DNA of 64,000 nt from Isoetes taiwanensis (taxonomy: Eukaryota > Streptophyta > Lycopodiopsida > Isoetales > Isoetaceae), in NCBI GenBank assembly GCA_021234155.1, contig JAJEKV010000340.1, positions 188,001 to 252,000 of the forward strand. The letters are read 5' to 3'. Shown here piece after piece: positions 15,560 through 27,901 of the stretch (positions are counted from its first letter, which is position 1; every line of letters begins with the position of its first letter). The notes below the pieces were generated by a model, which did not search any database, was not told the DNA's origin, and was given only the letters and a program-made list of their open reading frames with translations. Both the position numbers and the translations under genes were made by a program.

Positions 15560-17480
15560 ATTTTGCTTATCTCAAGCAACCTTCCATTGACTGGGATCCA
15601 ATAACTAAAGTGAAAGCAACAGATAGCAACATTGAATTATACTCCTACGCATTTTAGACTCATGTGTTACTTGAGTCATAATGAGCATATAAGAATACAA
15701 ATTCTGGAGCCATATTATGATCTTCTAATATAGAACATGTACTCCTAGGTGGGAAAAATTACACACAACGTCCATAGTAAAACAAGAGTTAGAACCGTTG
15801 TCAACTCTGGGAATGCACGGTGTCATAGCTTTTAAAATACCCCCCTTGCTATCGGTGTCATAGGAGTTCCTACATTAGAGAAATCATATTGGTGGTCTAC
15901 ATGCTCAAATATCTCCCCTTATACAATTACTACATAGATGGTCTATTCACCCACAATGAAAAATATTTTAACAAAAACATCTATAACTATATCTAGACCA
16001 ATATGTCTAGATGAGCATAACAGAAATGGTAAAATCTACCACTAGAATGATGGGACTATTATGCTTCAATAATCATATGTGAGTACCGGCATAACCATCA
16101 CATCCATTATCAACGTCATAGTGCTCTATCAAGCTTGAAACATAGTTTGAGAAAATCCTCATCATTAACTATGTTTTTGCCATCATTTGGCAATAATACA
16201 AAGCAATAATCCATTTGTTGGATTTCATAATGAGATGCTTTATGAAAACCCAAAGTAGAAAAGAACTGGGTTGTTAGTCTCCATCCCTTCCAATCCTTGT
16301 TGTTCCTCGATTGGAAACCATTGTTCTGACTAGTGTTTAGCTCAATCCAAAGATGCCCCTTTTAAGATTGGCACAATAATACATGCCATTGTCTCAGACT
16401 GGCAAAAATAATAGAAGAGTTGGCTTGCAAACAAGAAAAATTTTCTATGGCTGTGCAAAGCTTTCAAGTGAAATTAGATGTTTTATCACCTCCAAAAATA
16501 TGAAAAATACCACGTGCAACACCAAGCATGCTTATATTTTCTCATGGCAAACGATCATAAGATCCATTCAAGTGTTGCATACAGGTCAAAAATAAACATT
16601 TGCAATAATAATTTTTACCTGTGCATTTGTGTCTCAACTGAGGTCAACCAAAATCGCCTTCAGAAGTTACTCCAGACTCAGCCTGGGAAAAGCGTTATCT
16701 GTCTGTCCCTGTCCCGAGCTGTCTGGCTATCCTAGCCTGGGCGATGTGCCCGACCTCTGAGCTTAGCCACCGATTATCCCCCTTATGTTTACACGGTAAG
16801 GCAAAACGTGGCCTTCCCATAAGGAAATCCCTACTTGCCAATTTCGAAATATTTTGTGGCCCAATAGTCACTTGTCAAACCCTTGCATGCAAGGTTTTTA
16901 GCTTCCGGCAAATACCATCGCAACTTCCTAGCATGACCCACTTTTTTTAAGGGATAATAATATCTCCCAAACTTGTCAAACTTTATTGTTTGCCAGGTTA
17001 TTGTTCCAAAAAGCTATGTTCATGCCAATCTTTGGTGTCAAAATTCCCATAACCGAATGCTAGAAATTAATACTCTAGCTTTCCAACCAAGGGGACCCAC
17101 TTGCCAAATTAAAATATTTTCATACTCTAATAGATCCTTGGCAAACCCCTTGTAAGTTTTATATCCTTGCATATGGCCAAACCTTTGCAAATATATCACC
17201 CCTTAGCATGCCCCTTTACGGGATATCAAAAATTTACTGTCTGCCTCTGAAATCGATTGTTGCTTCAGAAATTATGTAAATGCATGATCTCTGGCGCTAA
17301 CTCCTATATATTAATGGAATATTCTCTTCTTTCTAGAATGTTGAATATCCATTCTTTCTTTAGAGAGCCTTGATGACCTTAAATAACAAGGGGTAGAAGG
17401 CATATAATATTTTTGCATCCTTGTCATTATAATAAGTCCATGAGCTGCAAAACTTGTTTTGCTTCATATTTACACCCTAT
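15560..17480. other. Anonymous sequence, no gene recognised
   Basis: AT-rich DNA with only short frames (up to about 85 codons). No domain, tRNA fold or clear tandem structure is visible. CCTTGGCAAACCCCTTG and related CTTGGCAAA/CTTGCCAA words recur between 16830 and 17200, probably from a decayed repeat. Confidence 0.45.
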
Positions 17481-19150
17481 TGGTGTATAGTCTTTAAATG
17501 TCCGCCTAAAGACATTGACTAAGCGGTCCTTGTTAAAACCATTTTTATGAAAGTCCGGACCATTTTTTGAACTCGATTACAAAGAGATATGGATCAACTG
17601 CATAAGTAAAATAATGTATGGATCTTGGCGTGGCTATTAAGTATTTGAAGCCAAACGATTGACAAATACTGATTCCGATGAGCTGCCTGCAGATGAAGAC
17701 CACGATCGCGGGGGCCCGGATGACCCCTCCACAAGTAATGACTCATTAAAAAAACAGACAAAGCTTGCAAATAAGGCAAAAGCCCCTTCTTAGGAGAGAG
17801 ATTGGGCGAAATCGATGGCGAAGGGAGATCGGACAAGGGTAAATGATCTGAGAGAGAAACAACGATTGGAGGAAGAATAGGGAAGAATGGTGCCCTACAC
17901 AACAAGGCCGGCGAGCTTTCGGCGACGATACGGCAGCAAGTTGAAGCAATAGTAGGCTGGGAGCAGAATGATTGCCAAGATTTTGGTATTTGGAAGCGGC
18001 AAGCGCTCGCGGCGGCGACCAAGATGAGGCACAGGCTAGACCCGGTGATTCCAACAGGGCAAGAGGGCCCTCGGGATTCTCCCTTTTACCCGCGATCCGA
18101 GGCGGACCAACTGACTAGCCTTGACCCAGCCATGGGGCTCTGCGTAGAACCATCCCGGTGATGGGGCTTCAGTGAATCACATCAAAAGCGGGGGCTTACG
18201 CCTGCAAGAGGTAAATCAATCCAATATTTTGCGGATAAGAGTTCTAGCCCTAGTTACAAATGTCTCTCGGCTTGCATAGCATAGACAACTCCCAAAAGGG
18301 GCAAAGCGAAAATGGGCGAGGCGGTTAAAAGGAAGGGAAGATGGGGCTCCCATTGCATGTGTGAGTGCTCTTGGGGCCATCAATAAAGCGAAAAACTCAA
18401 TGTTAGGAGCAGAGGCGAGGAGTTAGTGTGATTGGGAGTAAACAATCCACTCAAGTAGGAATATGAGGGCCTTAACCATGAGAGATGTAGCAACAAGATT
18501 GAGTGAGAATGGGCGGAAAAGGATCCGTTGAGGTCAAATACATCCGGACTCAACCATGGAAGATGTAATAACAAGGCGGCGAGATAGCAATGGAAGCAAA
18601 TAGTAAACTAGCGAGAATGTAGGTGCGCAATATTGAAGCCTTACGGGGAAGGAAAACATACTTGAGATTTTTACATAAATAGGGGAAAAGAATATTGGAT
18701 CGAGCATCATAAGGATGGGAGTGATGCTTGCCAAGGAATTTTACACAAAGCGAGGGTGAATCATTCAAAGGGTTCAGCTTGGAAAGGGCGAGGATTGATG
18801 AGAATAGTGAACAAGCCGAGATTCTCGGGGTGGATTCAAAAGCAAACTCATGCTACTACTTGAAGCACAAGAGTGTGGAGGCTCTCAAGCATTCTGAGAA
18901 AGGTCTCGTCTGAGAACCACAGGGTAGTAACTACAAAACGAGCTGGATTGGTCAATGGCGGTAATGTGGAGATAGAAGATAATTTCGGTGGGCTGTAATT
19001 GATCACGAGATGCACAAAAGGTATCTGGAAAGTTTGATCTCGCGCTCAGTAGTGGGCTTCTTTACTGGGGGCTTCCTGGACTTGCGCAGGTTAAACTCAT
19101 GGCTATCAGCTCACCTGAAGAGGTTAGGTTTGCCCCAACACCAATCGCTA
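17480..19150 (+). other. Possible 5' portion of the L1-like LINE, uncertain
   Basis: Between about 17877 and 18160 the plus strand is open without an early ATG and encodes a hydrophilic, charged sequence ending at a TGA near 18160. The minus-strand frames over the same DNA (17594-18054) are Ser/Pro/Leu-rich and look like its shadow. From 18200 to 19150 only broken frames are seen. The position directly upstream of ORF1 suggests a 5' UTR or N-terminal coding part of the LINE, but I cannot place its 5' end or a target-site duplication. Confidence 0.3.
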
Positions 19151-19181
19151 AAGGCAGCGGGTAACAACTTTTTTTCTCATC

Positions 19182-19769
19182 ATGTTTAAACCGGTGAAGG
19201 CGGTTGTGGATAGATTAGTTGCGTCTGGCAGACCCATTTGCGAGGAAGCTTCATTTTGTACCGAGTTCTACACACGGGCTTTCTCGACAAGCTCTCCGCT
19301 ATCAAAATCCCTTCTTTGGTTTGAAATAGAGTATCTTCCACCAGACCTACTAGTCCGGGAGTTCCTAAAGTCTATTGCCAACACGCTAGGCTCATATGTA
19401 TCTCACTCTATCGCCAAAGGGCCTAGAATTTGTGTTGCCATCACAGCCAACACCTTGAATCCCCAAAGGGGTGGTGTGAAAAGTGGTATGTGTTGCTTTA
19501 AGTTTTTACTCAAGCTATTAAATGGATGGGAAATAAGGAAGATGTTCCCAAATGTGGAACTAGAAGAAGTGATCAAACCAAGCCGGACAAGCGTCAATGA
19601 TCAAAATGCCTCAGGGGCAATGGCCAGAGAACATGTGCATGTGGCCCGGGGGCTGACACACAGGAGGAAGCCCCTCAAGGGACACATGTTCCCCTTCCGC
19701 GTTCGCGGTCACTCCCCATTTACTCCAGCTCCTTTTGACTTTTGCTACCCCTTCTTCATCCGGGTGTAA
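19182..19769 (+). CDS. LINE ORF1 (gag-like, DUF4283-type) fragment
   Basis: A 195-codon open frame. Residues about 45-110 contain LLWFEIEYLPPDLLVREF, then SIANTLGSYVS, then KGPRICVAI. This matches the pattern of plant LINE ORF1 proteins with a DUF4283-like domain (hydrophobic strand, LP.DL, helix ending in LG, then RI.V.I). Such proteins bind RNA and form the ribonucleoprotein with the ORF2 protein. The usual CCHC knuckle is not seen in this frame. A short open stretch at 19962-20156 may be its continuation after frameshifts. The ATG at 19182 is the first in frame, but the true start may lie upstream. Confidence 0.6.
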   Translation: MFKPVKAVVDRLVASGRPICEEASFCTEFYTRAFSTSSPLSKSLLWFEIEYLPPDLLVREFLKSIANTLGSYVSHSIAKGPRICVAITANTLNPQRGGVKSGMCCFKFLLKLLNGWEIRKMFPNVELEEVIKPSRTSVNDQNASGAMAREHVHVARGLTHRRKPLKGHMFPFRVRGHSPFTPAPFDFCYPFFIRV

Positions 19770-20281
19770 TGCGGAAAGCGACCCGAGTGTGCCATGTTCT
19801 AAAGTGGACACCACGGGTGGGGAGACTCAATGGCAAGTGGTGGCCTCAAACATGGTATAAGAGCTAGAAATTTGGCGAGGAAACCGAGGAGGCTCTCATG
19901 ACATGGTGAACTCAAAATGTGCAGACTCCCCTCAACCAATGTCAGCTCTGTCTAAATATATTTGGAGGTTTCTTCTCTCGAGAAGGGGGCTCTCACGGGT
20001 TTGATAACCAAGAATACTCGAGGAGCAAGGCTTCTTGTACCTGCTCACTGGGGAATCAAAAGGAAACTCCAAGCTGGGCGAGATAATGAAATAGGTACAA
20101 CAGGATGGCGTGGAGATGCTAGAGAATCCATTTGCTCTACTTGGGAAGAAAAATAAGCTTGATGCAAATATGAGTCAGATAACTTTCGGGTGAGATGAAA
20201 GGAAGAAAGCTTCGACCTCTTCCTTTAGCAACTCATTGATGACAATGGTATAGCTGGCCGTCCCACAACTTTTAACTCATG

Positions 20282-20963
20282 ATTATTGTCTCATGGAATT
20301 TTGCGTGGCATCAAGGGTGTTCTTAAGCGTGGTCGAGTGTTAGCGACTATCCAGGTCTATGAAGGCGGATGTCATCCTTCTTGAGGAGCATAGACTTCAG
20401 GACTTTGAGGCGAGGTCCATTGGCGGGTTGGATTGGAGGTAATTACTCCTCCTTTAGTTGTAAATTTGAAGGAACTAAAGGAGGCACTTTGTATCTTATG
20501 GAAGGGACAAGTCAAAAATATCAATATCGGGGAAGTGGTAGATGGCAGGTTGTAATTTTGAAACAAATAATTGTATGTGGGGGCTCATCAACATTTATGC
20601 CTCTAATATACTGCTTGAAAAGGGCGACTATGTGGAGAGAGATAGAGCTCACGGATAACTCATCGGGGTTTTGGAGTTGAAAATTGGGTCCTTGGAGGAT
20701 CTGAATATGATGAGATGTATGGGATCAAAAATTGGGTTGCACAGAATTTGCTACAAGAGGAGGAAGTTACGTGGAACTCACTTCTAAGCGGCGTTGGCTT
20801 CTCCCTAATTCCTCCATCTACTTATTTGCATTCTCTGGGTCTAATAAGCGAAGGGGCATGGCAGAGTATCTTGCTTACTAGAGCGGGTTCTACATGGCTA
20901 ATAGGACAGCCTCCTTCATGGGCCGGATGTTATGTTGAAGGAGAGCTTGCTTTCTCTCATTAG
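20282..20963 (+). pseudogene. LINE APE-type endonuclease domain, frameshifted
   Basis: Starting at 20281 the translation reads IIVSWNF, the conserved first strand of L1 endonucleases. After a frame change it continues RGIKGVLKRGRVLATIQ. After another it continues MKADVILLEEHRLQDFE, the position of the catalytic Q/E-E-(T/H) motif. Downstream frames at 20369-20680 and 20715-20963 keep strand-like segments (GTLYLMEG, WQVVILKQIIVCGG). The domain nicks target DNA to prime reverse transcription. As written it is disrupted by at least two frameshifts and stops, so either the copy is dead or the consensus is wrong. Confidence 0.65.
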
Positions 20964-21738
20964 GACCATGTGCCACAAAAGTTAGTGTTGGAGAGCATCC
21001 CTACTAAAAAGAAGAGGAGGGAATGTGCCTTTCAAGTTCAATACCTCCCTATTAGGGAAGGAGGCATTGCTTGAGACCCTTTAGGACTTTCTGGCTTCTC
21101 TAACTAATACAGAATGCCTACCTTCCATGAAGGCTTGGGTTAAAAGATCAGCCTTATGAAGATGTGGATCAAGAAATGGGGCAAGGAGGAATGCTTGAAA
21201 TTCAAGAAAGAAAAAAAATGTAGGTGTACAACCTTCTAAAGAGGATCAAAGCGGGGATCATTACTTGATCCCCATACTTGAGAGACAAACAATCCTTAGA
21301 GGAGGAACTGGAAATAAAAGCCAAAGCTATTGAGGAGGAGGAAGCCGGGGGCTGCGGTTCGTTCTAAAACAAAGTGGTATGTAAGTCGGATCATGAAAAC
21401 TCTAAGTGCTTCTTTAGAATGGCGGGGGGGATTAGCAGAGAAAAACGATATTACTTCAATTAAAGATAAGCTGTCAAAATATACTTTTCGATCCCGGGGC
21501 TATCAAGGCGTTTATTAGGGACGACTTTGGGGGCTCAATTCAAAGCGGACAATCTCCCATCTTCTTATCAATCCCAAATCTCTCTTTGGTTGGCCCAGTT
21601 AGTGGGCACATAAGATTCACGGAGATGACAACCACACTCTCTGCGTCGGTAGGGTGCAGAAGGAGATATTTAAAGTACTATGCTCTCTCAAAGCTACGGT
21701 AAGTCCCAGGCCACGATGGCTTCCCTCCTGAATTCTTT

Positions 21739-24115
21739 GTGGAGTTTTGGGACGCTCTTGGACCAGACTTTGTGGAGGCTGTTTCGGGGGCTTGGTCCTC
21801 TTGCTCGTTACATCCAACTCTAGCGGCAGGATTCATCACCTTGGTCCCAAAAGTCTCAAGACCTCAATCACTTGGAGAGTGGCGTCCCATTGCACTAACA
21901 AATGTCTTATATAAGGTTATCATGAAAGGCATCGCCAACCGTCTTAAGCCTATCTTGAACAGAGTTATTGGAAGGGAGCAATCAGCTTTTACGCGGTAGG
22001 TATATTTTGGACAATTACCTAGCGGCTAGAGAAGGTTTGCATTGGTGCTTGAATCCACCACGGCAAAATTGTGTACTTGTTAAGATGGATTTTAGAAAGG
22101 CCTACGATTCCCTTAGGTGGGATGGCCTGCGAGAAGTTATGAGCCACATGGGTTTCAATAAGCAGTTCATCGACATCTCAATGGGAATGAACAAATTTGC
22201 CTCTACATCTGTTTTGGTTAATGGTGAACCTTCTGGTCTCTTTGACCTCAGGAAGGGTATTAGGCAGGGTTGCCCGCTTGCCCCATACCTTTTTCTAATT
22301 ATGGCCAACCTTCTCACAAGGATGGTTAATCTCAAAATAATTGGAAGGGGCATCAATGGTGCGGTTCTACCGAATCAAGTAGAAAAACTCACAATCATGC
22401 AATATGCGGATGACACCTTTATGTTCCTCAGGTATGACGATGGCAGCTTTCATTCCTTTCGTGAGATATTGATTGCTTTTGAGGTTATATCAGGCATAGG
22501 GCTAAATGCCACCAAATGTTCCGTTCTATGGGCTTTAGAGGGAGATATTGACCCTCGTGCTAATGGATTGGGCTTCCCAGTCGTGGCTGCAGGGGAAACA
22601 ATTAAGCTGTTGGGTTTGCCCCTCTCTGTCTCAGATAATATGAAGGGTCTCTGGGCCCCTATTCTAGACAAACTTAGAAAAAAGGTTGGGTTATGGTCAT
22701 CTAAAGGATTATCTGTAGCAGGAAGAGTAACAGTTGCTAATGTTGTTCTGGCCAGCTCTCACATATATTCCTCGTCAGTGCTGGTAGCCCAGAAAGGAAT
22801 ATATAATCAAATACAGGTTATCATTAGAAAGTTTATTTGGGGGGGTATGGCTCATGTTGCTTGGTCCGAGCTATGTAGGGATAAAAGGGATGGAGGGATT
22901 GGATGTAAGGACCCTTTCACGCAGGCTCAAGCTCTGGCGGCTAGATTTGTCTGGCGAGTTTTACAAGGGGATACATCTCCTGCTCTGGCATTTGTTAAGC
23001 ACTGGTTTGATCTATGCAAGATTCATGGTAAACCATCTCTTCCTAGGGATGAACTAGGAGCCTTTTTTTGTAATTTTAAGGTGGCCCCTGGCACCTCCCC
23101 GGTCATGAGGCGTCTTCTTCATGCTTGGAGGGAGGTGCAAAGCAAGATGTTCCCCATAACTATACCTCGAGAAATTTGGGAAAGTCGGTATATTCGGAAC
23201 ACTCATGTATGGGAAGAGAATGGACGTCCCTTGGCATTAGTTCATCCTCGCATCTTTAAGAAATGGCGAGACCATGGGATCTTAAAATTGCAGCATCTTT
23301 GGGAAAACGATAGATGGATATCTTGGATGGAATTTAGACTCAAAGTGCAAAGAGCAGGGGAGGGTGATAGAAAGATACTACGAAAGATCCTAGATAATGT
23401 TAAGCTTCTCTCAGGGTCTACTGGTCCTGAGGAAAAGTGGTCTTGTGCAGGCAAGGAGACATACAATGTTGCAAGTATATATCGGGCCCTTTCTGATGAC
23501 TCCCCTCTTAAAGCAGAGGCTAGGCTCCAAGTGAATGGTTCAGCGGCTAAGCTCCTCTTAGCAAACTCCTGGAAAACCTTATGCTCTAGGAGAATACAAT
23601 TTTTTAGATGGGAGGCTCTCCATGGAGGTCTCAACACTAAAGTGAAGCTGGTCCATAGAGGAATTGTGTCTTCAGACCTGTGTCCTCTGGGGTGCCAGGC
23701 TAGCGAATCTCTTTCACACCTCTTCTTCTGTCCAAGAATTACTGAGTTCTGGTTTTGGGTATGCCCTATTATGAGAATGCATACGCATCAACTTCGATGG
23801 CCGAATGTTGTTATGATCTCAGACAGAGACTGTATTGACGCCTCCCTGGTTAGTGTGGCTCTCTGGATTATATGGAGGCATCGATGCGATGTCACTTTGG
23901 GGGGGCAATCTATCTCTATTGAGAAACTCAAGAGTCTTTTTAATAAGGAAGTTGCTTTAATGGCATTGTCCCACCACAGGAAAATGGGGATGAGTTACAA
24001 TAGGGGATTGGACAGAATTGGTAAGATTGAAGGATTCTATAACTACTTTAAGTGCCATTGGATGAGCTCTGAGGACCCAGACTTTCACGATAGTTCTAAT
24101 GGTGGAACAGTTTGA
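21739..24115 (+). CDS. LINE ORF2 reverse transcriptase with zf-RVT tail
   Basis: Two frames, 21739-21999 and 21968-24115, encode one RT interrupted by a two-base frame slip near 21997. The first holds the fingers motif (FITLVPK ... WRPIALTNVLYKVI ... GREQSAF). The second holds RYILDN, then LVKMDFRKAYDSL (motif A, catalytic Asp), GIRQGCPLAPYLF (motif B), MQYADDTFMFL (motif C, YADD catalytic pair), then LGLPL, the thumb region, and a C-terminal zf-RVT with FFRWEALHGGLNTK and C...C....S..HLFF.C. The long open frame of 715 codons contrasts with the broken endonuclease upstream. The slip is explained if TTTTACGCGGTAGG was originally TTTTCTGCAGGGTAGG, giving SAFLQGRYILD. Confidence 0.92.
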
Positions 24116-24316
24116 GTTTAGTGGAGAAAGCAATCTGAGTAACTGACCAGATAGGGTCTCTCTACCATTATGCTGTTGTGGAATAGGACTTCCCTTAAAT
24201 GCGCACATCATGATGCATAGAGAACCCATATAATAGCCCCAATGCTTCCTATTTGCCCCATTGGGGACTCTCATGTATTTTTATTACTATTATTAATAAC
24301 AAAAAACACACTCTTA

Positions 24317-24321
<5 letters not shown>

Positions 24322-24358
<37 letters not shown>
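24322..24358 (+). repeat. Poly(A) tail of the L1-like LINE
   Basis: Thirty-seven consecutive A residues mark the 3' end of the element on the plus strand. The sequence immediately after it belongs to the reverse-strand RT element, whose open frame runs through the tail as poly-Phe. Confidence 0.97.
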
Positions 24359-24363
<5 letters not shown>

Positions 24364-27060
24364 TTAAATTGTAGCATTGCCTTATGTCTCTATTGGAAGC
24401 CAATTGAATATATTGAATAAATTCGAACGGTAATGACCTCCGTTTGTCAAATTTAGTAGTATCATATTTGCCTAGCTTGTCATCAAAAACCTGTATGTGG
24501 ACATTTAAGAAATTGCATCTTGGTAGATTATAGTCATTCAATATGCTTTCACATTTATCCTCTTTAATTTCTAGGAAATTAAGAGGATAAATCCACCAAG
24601 GATTGTCATCTATTCTTGGTTGCTCCTTGTCCATGAACATTCTTATGTTATGATTATTAAGACTTGCTAAATCATCAATATATCTGTATGTATCTTGAAA
24701 TAGCACTACAAATCCTTTCTTCCTAAAACTGCCAATCTTCGGATGAATCTGAGCTCATATTGTGCCAAATAAATATTACACCACAATGGAGAACATGAAA
24801 ATCCCATGGGTATTCCTTTCATTTGTTTCCATACCGGCATTTCCCTAATTGAATGTGGCAATTGGATATCAACCAATTATTGATGGCAACCATTTCGTTT
24901 AATGATATTTCCTTAGCCCCATCAAATGTGTTTTCCCAATATAGCAAAAAAATCCGTTGATACCATTTTTTACCCACAACTTACATGGGTGCTTGAATTT
25001 ATAAATCATTTCAATGAACCCCTGTCATGTTTCTAATAAGTCCATCATGCCCATTCAATGGTATGGATTCATAACACTGGCTATGTGCGCCACAAATGTA
25101 TTCTTGATTTTGCCGTGCAAATTAATGACAAACTCAATTGTTGATTCAGTCCACCATATGGTTCTAGTTTTGACACCAAGAAATCTCTTTACATCTGTGT
25201 CTAATTTATGTCCAATCTCTTTGAATGCTGGTATCATACTTCTCAAGGCTTTGGTTACGAGTAATGCCATCTCTGAGAATACACAATTAGATGCATTGGT
25301 CAACCATCTGAAAGCATCTTTATGTGCTTTGTAAATAAGGTACGGTAGGTTGTTAGACGACGGACGTATTAAATTAGTTATATTCGTCATCTCCGCAATA
25401 CATTGGCTAGCAACAAGGTCCGTTGCACATGATAAATAATCATCATCAAGGCACATTTGGAAGTCATCACTTTGCATTCTAATAATGCTTGACTTCCTAA
25501 TATATGCTTTGCAAATAAATCTTTGGAGTATTTGATGCTTTATCTACTCCAGAGATATACAAGTTTTGGAGCAACCATGATTTCTCCTCTAAACTTGCAT
25601 TATTTAGCTCACACACTTGAGGTATTCTTACCTTGTGTCTATTTTTTCTAGTTAATTCCTTGACTTGGTTTCTGATATAAGCAAAGGATGCGGCAAGACG
25701 TCTTTGTGAAATATTTGGGCTTATTTCAAGAATTTCAATAGTTTTTCTCCAAGCCCCAAACATCTCTTTCACTACTTCCTCCCTGTCAAAGGGTCTCAAT
25801 GGGATATGATTCAACCCTTTTTTTAACTCATTTTGGATCTGCTTTTGGGAACAAATTTGCAATGACAAGGTTTTTACATGTTGTTTGCTATCATTGCATG
25901 GTGCCAAGAAATTTTGAAGCATTTGTTCACTTCACATCTGCATAGTAATTCATCGTGAATACTAAAACCGCAAAAAATGTTTCTTGGTTTATACCATGAG
26001 TTGCAAATGGCTGGCAAATATTTCCATCCATATATAATATCATCCAGCAAGTTGCCATTTTCAAAGCCAAAAATATGTTTTAAACAATACTTGAAAATCA
26101 CTTTTGGCTTAATCAATTCAAAAGCTCTGTTTACATAAGTCATATGCACATAACTATGATTCATTGTTTGAAATTTGACTATTATGTTCCTACCAGAACA
26201 TTTCCATTTTCCTTGGAATGATTTGAGAATCCTCAAAGCGTTTCTGTGAGAGTGATAACATCAAAAATCCTTCATAAAGCAAAAAGCTTTTCAATCTTGA
26301 ATTCACACAAAAAGTCTGCAATACTATACTTGTAACTTTACTCAAATAGTACTGTTCTATCCTCGCAGAGTAGAAACATATTTCCAAAGTACAAGCAAGC
26401 CAAATTCTTGTTGAGCATATCTTTTTTTGCTAGTCCCATTGGTTGTTGAAATTCAATGAATTGGGAACAATTTCATCTTCTTCAAATGATCTCGTGACTG
26501 CTTGTTTACGCATGTCTATCATAAGAATCACTAGCGGATGTGGAGGTCTGCATCAAAACCTCTTGCTCTTGATCGCCTCTTCCTCTTCCTCTACCACGCC
26601 CCCCCTTCCTCTCATATTACTTCTTCCTCTAACATTAAGGTAAAATTAGAACTATGGGGCTGGGTCTCCTGTTCTAGGTGTAGACACGGAATCCTTTGTA
26701 TTGTGTCCTCCACTATATGGAGTGCTATTATGCGATCTGTTATGCATGAGCATTACCATGTTGATCATAAAAAGTACCTGTATTAAGCATTTGTGCATCA
26801 TTTCTTGGCGTGGCCACCGTCTCACTTGAAGTTCTAGCCTGTCCCACATTAGCTCCATTGCTATTATCTCTAGTTCTTTTTGCTGATGTGGGGGTATTCA
26901 AAAACTCAGTAAAGGATGCTGGTTTTATCATTTTCTCAATAATTATGGGCCTATAAGTATGTGCATGTGTGGGTAGTGTGGGGGAAAGAGAGACAAGGAT
27001 GCATGTACCATGTGTGTCGGGGAGGCAGAGCGCGAAGGCATCTAAAAGCAAACAAGGCAA
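24359..27060 (-). pseudogene. Decayed RT element with YIDD motif and RGG-rich N terminus
   Basis: Reading the minus strand from 27060 downward: a short N-terminal frame (26740-27060), an Arg-Gly-rich box near 26521-26640 (NMRGRGGRGRGRGRGDQEQE), then 26387-25497 with TLSLQICSQKQI and ELKKGLNHIPLRPFDRE, then 25477-25055 (TIWWTESTIEFV ... KNTFVAHIASV, motif A region with the expected Asp replaced by His), then an interrupted stretch with GIFMFS, then 24706-24359 with RYIDDLASLNN (catalytic DD), YPLNFLEIK, FLNVHIQVFDD and FDKRRSLPFEF. The combination resembles RTs of the Penelope-like or related non-L1 groups known from animals; that assignment is from memory of motif patterns. It has many stops and ends abruptly at the LINE poly(A). 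Confidence 0.7.
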
Positions 27061-27175
27061 ATTGATACATTACATGTAGCTACTCCATGTGTTCATGCAG
27101 TGTACTTTGATTTTGCGTGATTAAAAAAAATAGAAATAAAAAAGAGGTTGGGGAGAGGGGGGCTAAGTAAGAGTC

Positions 27176-27733
27176 TAGAAAATGGATATATAAAAGAACG
27201 ACTGTTTAGAACTTTCTAAAATGTCTGCGCAGTGCAATCTCTCCTCAATCAAGAGATGAATTTATCTTCTAGTCTCGAAAACGAAGATATATGTCCACTT
27301 CTTGATTGAGTCGAGTCACAAAACAACACAAGGCTTATGCTGAAACAAAGGCAGATAGAAGGCAAATGGAGGTCGACATGGCAACTCTCTCAGCCTCTGC
27401 TTCTTGGTTCTATCTTCATGATCTAGTTGCCCATTGTCTCTCTCTCCATTGCTACTCGCCTAAACGCCCTGTCTTCTCCAGCTTCTGGTTTAGATCGTTG
27501 TCTTTAGTTTGTGCTTACCTTGCACAACATGCATCCCTTCATTCCTTTTCTAAAGAGGGGTCTCTATTTCTTTTTGTTTGTTTTGCTCAAACTCAACCTT
27601 GTAGTCCAGATTTTTGCTTTCTTGAACACCCCCCCTCTTTTTTGTTCTCCTAGCTACCCTATTCTTTGTTTGGGTCCCATAGGCCACTTGGTCTCCGTGA
27701 ACAATAAAAAAAAATTCAATTCAATTCAATTCT
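27176..27733 (+). mobile_element. LINE 3' end with (TTCAA)n tail
   Basis: The segment ends with TTGGGTCCCATAGGCCACTT and GGTCTCCGTGAACAATAAAA, followed by TTCAATTCAATTCAATTC. The same kind of 3' terminus recurs at 30238-30302, 40417-40468, 50600-50657, 51778-51838 (minus) and 53030-53085 (minus), with different pentanucleotide tails. Upstream frames (27306-27777) have no recognisable domain, so only the 3' UTR end is supported and the left limit is arbitrary. Confidence 0.55.
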
Positions 27734-27820
27734 CACACAGATCCTCGTCACAAACAACAAAGAAGCTATGCAAGTGAGTGAATAAAGAAAAGAGAAAATA
27801 TAAGTGGTGCACTGGCACAT

Positions 27821-27853
27821 CTCTCTCTCTCTCTCTCCCTCCATCCCCCCGGG

Positions 27854-27900
<47 letters not shown>
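27821..27900 (+). repeat. (CT)n followed by 45-nt poly(A)
   Basis: A short CT repeat, a CCATCCCCCCGGG patch, then 45 A residues (27856-27900). This looks like the tail of a retroposed sequence inserted on the plus strand into older LINE sequence that resumes at 27901. Confidence 0.85.

Positions 27901-27901
<1 letters not shown>

Larger units (their letters stand above)
19182..24358 (+). mobile_element. L1-like LINE, nearly full length, with poly(A) tail
   Basis: The order along the plus strand is ORF1 (19182-19769 and broken continuation), APE-type endonuclease (about 20282-20963), reverse transcriptase and zf-RVT (about 21700-24115), a ~200-bp 3' UTR, and a 37-nt poly(A) ending at 24358. 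This is the standard arrangement of plant L1-clade non-LTR retrotransposons, which integrate by target-primed reverse transcription. The RT frame is open for over 700 codons, so the element is fairly young. The poly(A) abuts a reverse-oriented RT element. The 5' boundary and target-site duplication were not found. Confidence 0.9.

Noticed and set aside
17594-18054. 142- and 102-codon minus frames rich in Ser, Pro and Leu
   Set aside because: No domain, and the composition is typical of the antisense of a charged plus-strand reading; not reported as a gene.
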